The position numbers were made by a program, and so were the translations under genes. The notes below the pieces were generated by a model. That model was not told the origin of the DNA. It did not search any database and saw only the letters and a list, made by a program, of their open reading frames with translations. Of a stretch of 64,000 bases of DNA, positions 61,901 to 64,000 are shown one piece after another. The DNA comes from Tritrichomonas musculus. Lineage: Eukaryota; Parabasalia; Tritrichomonadida; Tritrichomonadidae. Location of the stretch: contig JAPFFF010000019.1 in assembly GCA_039105265.1 (NCBI GenBank), positions 2,326,501 to 2,390,500 of the forward strand, read 5' to 3'. Numbering within the stretch: position 1 is the first letter of the stretch; every line of letters begins with the position of its first letter.

Positions 61901-64000
61901 CAACAGTTTCGAAATCGTATGTGATGTAATATATGTTGGGTTTCCAGTCGAGACCATAGGCTAAGCAATATTCGTACACCGGATTGCTGAGTATATGTGG
62001 ACAGTATGGTAGTGGTTCACGATTGGGTATGAATCGCTTTCGAAATACACCGGAATGCAGTTCCTGCTCACAGTTCTTAACATGGTTCTCGAAACGCTTC
62101 ATATTGTGATTACCGTAATGGGTATATGAGCCACACTTTGGACAGATATGGATGTTGGTCAGCTTCTCAGCATCCCTGATGTACATTATGTGGATGATTC
62201 GATTTTGGGTGTACAGCAATGCGGATTTCCTAAATGAGTTGTTGCTATTGTATTTCCATTGGTCCTGAAGGTTATAGACTTTGAGATCCTCCAAGTACTC
62301 ATAGATGTCCACATTCAAGTGATGCTTCTCGGCAGATGCCTTCATGGATTCAATTGATGTACCTGGATAGTTGTTCAGGAGGTCGATTGCATCTTGAGAT
62401 GGCTTAGTAGAATACACTATATTGTGATCCTCGCATAGGAGCTTCCTAGCTACCTGTGTGCGATTCTTAGTTTTGCAACCAGATTCAGGGTCAACCAGAT
62501 GGTCATCTAGACAAGCAGCCAGAAATCGGTACCAACATAGATTGTCATCGGCATTGTCCGTGATGATGTATTTGCTATTTTTGATCTCAGGAGGTAAATC
62601 CTTGATTGGACCACTAACCTTGACCATTCGAGATACCGTGAATGAGACTGATCCTACCATAATCAACTTGGTTCCAGATGTTGAGGTCTCATATGAGTGC
62701 AGTACTGATTCAATATAGTACTTCACGATATCAAGCGATTGCTCATCACGAACCACAATTGGGATAGCCGATTTATAGTTGTTCCAATTGATTTCCCTAG
62801 CTGCATATTCACATGAATACCCAAGCATATTCTCCTCACTGGGGGACTGAAATACACCCGAGAGTTGGAAATAGATTTTGAATGGTTTTACCTCACGCTT
62901 ATATACCTGTTGCAAGCCGTCATATATTGTGTTCAATGAGGATATCGAGTTGAAGTAGTATATGTATATTGGCTCATAGGTATCGATATCCTCGCGTTCC
63001 TTGTAATCACTATCAGCATATTTGGTATATGATTGCCAAGCCTCAACAGCCCTATCATAGCTATCAGGTTCATTCACCATGAGGAAATCGGTGTGTTTCG
63101 ATTTGAACTCATGGCCGAACTCACTGAGGTAATCGAGTATTTCATTATTTTCAGGGTCCTTGGGGAGATCATCAATATTTTCGGGGGCCTTGGGGGAATC
63201 ATTGATAATATGGACCAGTTTTGTAACCTTAGTCCTGTCTCGGGGTATATTATGTATTTCAGTTCTGTCGATATACTCGGGGAAATATTTGTTGAAATAG
63301 GAATATGCTTTGTTATCATCAATATTAGCGTTACTACCGATAATATGATTCAGTTTTGTAACCTTAGTCCTGTCTCGGAGTATATCTTGTATTTCAGCTC
63401 TATCGAGATACTCGGGATAATACTTGTTGAAATATGAATATGCTTTGTGTTCATCATCTAATTGCTGAATGAACTTAATCCAGGTATTCAATTGCTGGCG
63501 TTCATCAATGTGGTCCTCAATCTTGTAATCATCTCTATTGAATTTACTGAAGTAATCATTATCTGATGCTGCACGGCGTTCAGCCCTCAGCTGCTCGAAG
63601 AATGTATCAAAATCTGATTCCTTGAGCTTACCAGTGCGATCAAAACCGGTGCGATGTACAAATAAATTATCATTTAGGAACTTCTTGAGTGGGCCCAGTT
63701 GAAGAATATACGTAGTGTTAGTAGGGATGTTACCATCGAACTCAGTGTTGATGATATCGATATATGTTTTGACAGTTTCTGGGTGGATTTCACCAAAATG
63801 CTTATTCGAGATCTTGAGATGCTTTTCACGCTCCTGTTCCTGTTTCTTCTTCAATCGATCGCGTTTCGACTTCTCAGCCAGTTTCTGTTCCCGCTTCTGG
63901 AGACGCTCCTGCTCAGCACGCTCCCATTCCAATTGCTTAGCACGTTCGCGTTCAAGTCTGACCTCCTCAAGTGCATGCAGATTCTGTTCAGTTGCATCCT
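58992..64000 (-). CDS. polB: Protein-primed family B DNA polymerase of element C, N-terminus outside window
   Basis: At least 1,669 codons; the frame runs off the right edge through a charged coiled coil (RLERERAKQLEWERAEQERL region). Residue numbers count from 63932. An N-terminal Polinton domain (NLCWYRFLAACLDDHL, about 470) precedes a zinc finger (ICPKCGSYTHYGN, about 595). Exonuclease: YDFETVE (about 675), GFNSSRFDSNLF, YNDNDVEMM. An HNH insert (CHLCGEHF to CAECNRLRS, about 1030-1080) lies before motif A DFNSLYPSAF (about 1164); B is NGSYGYD; C is EGDTDSAYF (about 1467). It replicates the element. HNH inserts at this place occur in other Polinton polymerases. Confidence 0.9.
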   Translation of the reverse strand, partial: DATEQNLHALEEVRLERERAKQLEWERAEQERLQKREQKLAEKSKRDRLKKKQEQEREKHLKISNKHFGEIHPETVKTYIDIINTEFDGNIPTNTTYILQLGPLKKFLNDNLFVHRTGFDRTGKLKESDFDTFFEQLRAERRAASDNDYFSKFNRDDYKIEDHIDERQQLNTWIKFIQQLDDEHKAYSYFNKYYPEYLDRAEIQDILRDRTKVTKLNHIIGSNANIDDNKAYSYFNKYFPEYIDRTEIHNIPRDRTKVTKLVHIINDSPKAPENIDDLPKDPENNEILDYLSEFGHEFKSKHTDFLMVNEPDSYDRAVEAWQSYTKYADSDYKEREDIDTYEPIYIYYFNSISSLNTIYDGLQQVYKREVKPFKIYFQLSGVFQSPSEENMLGYSCEYAAREINWNNYKSAIPIVVRDEQSLDIVKYYIESVLHSYETSTSGTKLIMVGSVSFTVSRMVKVSGPIKDLPPEIKNSKYIITDNADDNLCWYRFLAACLDDHLVDPESGCKTKNRTQVARKLLCEDHNIVYSTKPSQDAIDLLNNYPGTSIESMKASAEKHHLNVDIYEYLEDLKVYNLQDQWKYNSNNSFRKSALLYTQNRIIHIMYIRDAEKLTNIHICPKCGSYTHYGNHNMKRFENHVKNCEQELHSGVFRKRFIPNREPLPYCPHILSNPVYEYCLAYGLDWKPNIYYITYDFETVEQPVNASIGSSTTINSRLIPLSVSSCVKSQSGCTTKHFSLRDSSEFIIKWIEWLFEQSKQVYHDKVQYMKSFINQPVDNLKTIDRNLNVITVFGFNSSRFDSNLFKEYLNYSSAKRNMFWSVEPNSIIGTTSSLKQFILKSPKYDTKLRFIDAQSFVAGGTLRQFGVDFGGVENSSKGVFPYEAINTENYNEVLSQAEPFEYEAFYSYLNQKNPLTPDDYKLYLEDAKNYKTRWDYLLAYNDNDVEMMIKPIDNLIALNAQYNVDLISNLSLSKNASCIKYALAYKEFDPNAEYSIQNSINKFKPNLDWWRFKCENYYNQDVKYNLAHKDKPRNLDKCVCEEQFDKFMEMYNNPDTGKCHLCGEHFTWTNRPTLDRINNDIGHELSNCKLACAECNRLRSRDDPNITKLRIQLKKYCKMMHLPTLINDEQEYYSLRNNITGGLSNVMHRVNIKGHTKINRFRYNAVDHKVISYDTPHTMTHIVGVDFNSLYPSAFSSTKHDANPYHGGVMYMPGSMMERFEVYKDGTKNMKTYNTCMYIINSQKYQEHPDFLFKAEVMLKCPISKINYFINFPPVFRNFDITNDEATIGPYMHNYMTHNNLPSVDKTERKLTMSVDTMGTYQTFSNYYLWFLLDHGLVIEDIKSLTKYEAHRGFNPFVSEFMKRRQDIISGVAGGNGAESDLSVANEKFYKISMNGSYGYDGMNTEKFSKIKICSRDKTFQNIIYDNYVSGTKLSDDNYLLQMNPKSFKCTTCLQESFWTLDNAKFWYLTFIYEFMYKCLDVERFHFIEGDTDSAYFAVAGDDTKGSDQEFKYIIKNRAYYDENIYKFMPNPNINTIADEKKILGLCIEKYGENMIALAPKCYTIFNSGAVTKALKLKGVSLKKNRITSDDYKDIIDNGGVKVGKNINLQMTMRNKIQSKISEMAMSKITVNKNALTGTHTKMIVLANQSCAPFIHGLTSGDYIICNSN

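Larger units (their letters stand above)
42859..64000. mobile_element. Polinton/Maverick C, right end outside window (fossil)
   Basis: The left end is placed at AGTAGTGATAGTGTATCAAT (42859), where composition changes sharply and a gene of M is cut. The start AGTAGT is the same as in element S and fits the 5'-AG rule for Polintons. It carries capsid, packaging ATPase, integrase and polymerase B. At least 21 kb lie in the window. Most genes look whole; one minor gene region (51.2-51.7 kb) looks degraded, with perhaps two or three breaks. Young on the evidence of open frames. Confidence 0.85.

Noticed and set aside
59034-63437. Plus-strand open frames opposite the C polymerase
   Set aside because: They are shadows of the long polymerase frame, with no family resemblance or promoter.
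1-64000. Ciliate Tlr-type elements with recoded stops
   Set aside because: Recognised genes end at TAA, TAG and TGA without in-frame readthrough, so the standard code is used.
1-64000. tRNA or rRNA genes
   Set aside because: No cloverleaf with a convincing T-loop or any rRNA core sequence was seen by eye; a covariance-model scan would settle it.

Overview
The window looks like a nest of integrated virus-like elements in a parabasalid (Trichomonas/Tritrichomonas-type) genome. Reasons: dense intronless genes that end at all three standard stops, which excludes the ciliate code of Tlr elements; TCAYW-type initiators (TCACTTTT, TCATTTT) a few bases before most start codons, as known for Trichomonas vaginalis; TAAA at or just after many stops, as in trichomonad polyadenylation signals; and a surface protein with the F-S-x-S repeats common in trichomonads. 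I see no rRNA, tRNA, CRISPR array or clear host housekeeping gene. The species call is an inference.

Layout. (A) 1 to about 5.08 kb: part of an AT-rich Polinton/Maverick with a packaging ATPase, a tiny membrane protein, four conserved unknowns and a KilA-N protein, plus an 800-base leader full of short hairpins. It runs off the left edge. (M) about 5.08 to 42.86 kb: a large AT-rich virus-like element with protein-primed DNA polymerase B, a primase-SF3 helicase and a second SF3 helicase, an rve integrase, a protein kinase, a trichomonad-style surface protein, a seven-member family of small unknown proteins and about a dozen small coiled-coil proteins. Its genes share private promoter motifs. 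I recognise no capsid protein or packaging ATPase, so its family is open; one gene at 41.2 kb is a distant relative of a Polinton gene next to the capsid gene. (S) 31,327-37,557: a young 6.2 kb element inside M, with about 230-bp near-identical terminal inverted repeats and a CCTGA target duplication, carrying only two fibre-like proteins and no transposition or replication genes. (C) 42,859 to beyond the right edge: a Polinton/Maverick with visibly higher GC, inserted into an M gene. It carries conserved gene g, the packaging ATPase, the tiny membrane protein, conserved gene d, the double-jelly-roll capsid protein, a pVI/pX-like peptide, genes a-b-c, the integrase, presumed minor capsid and fibre genes, and a very long polymerase B with a zinc finger and an HNH insert.

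How the parts fit: polymerase B, integrase, ATPase and capsid protein make C a virus-like Polinton; A is a diverged relative in which the a-b-c block is inverted relative to the rest. M appears to be a separate, larger lineage that replicates with its own primase-helicase and polymerase and uses its own promoter code. S probably moves in trans with enzymes of another element. All these elements are treated here as fossils; S and most genes of C and M look whole. Two non-coding themes run through the window: short hairpins in A and C, placed like the hairpin transcript ends of Mimivirus, and promoter repeats in M. 'Looks whole' means only that a long reading frame is open; no expression is implied.
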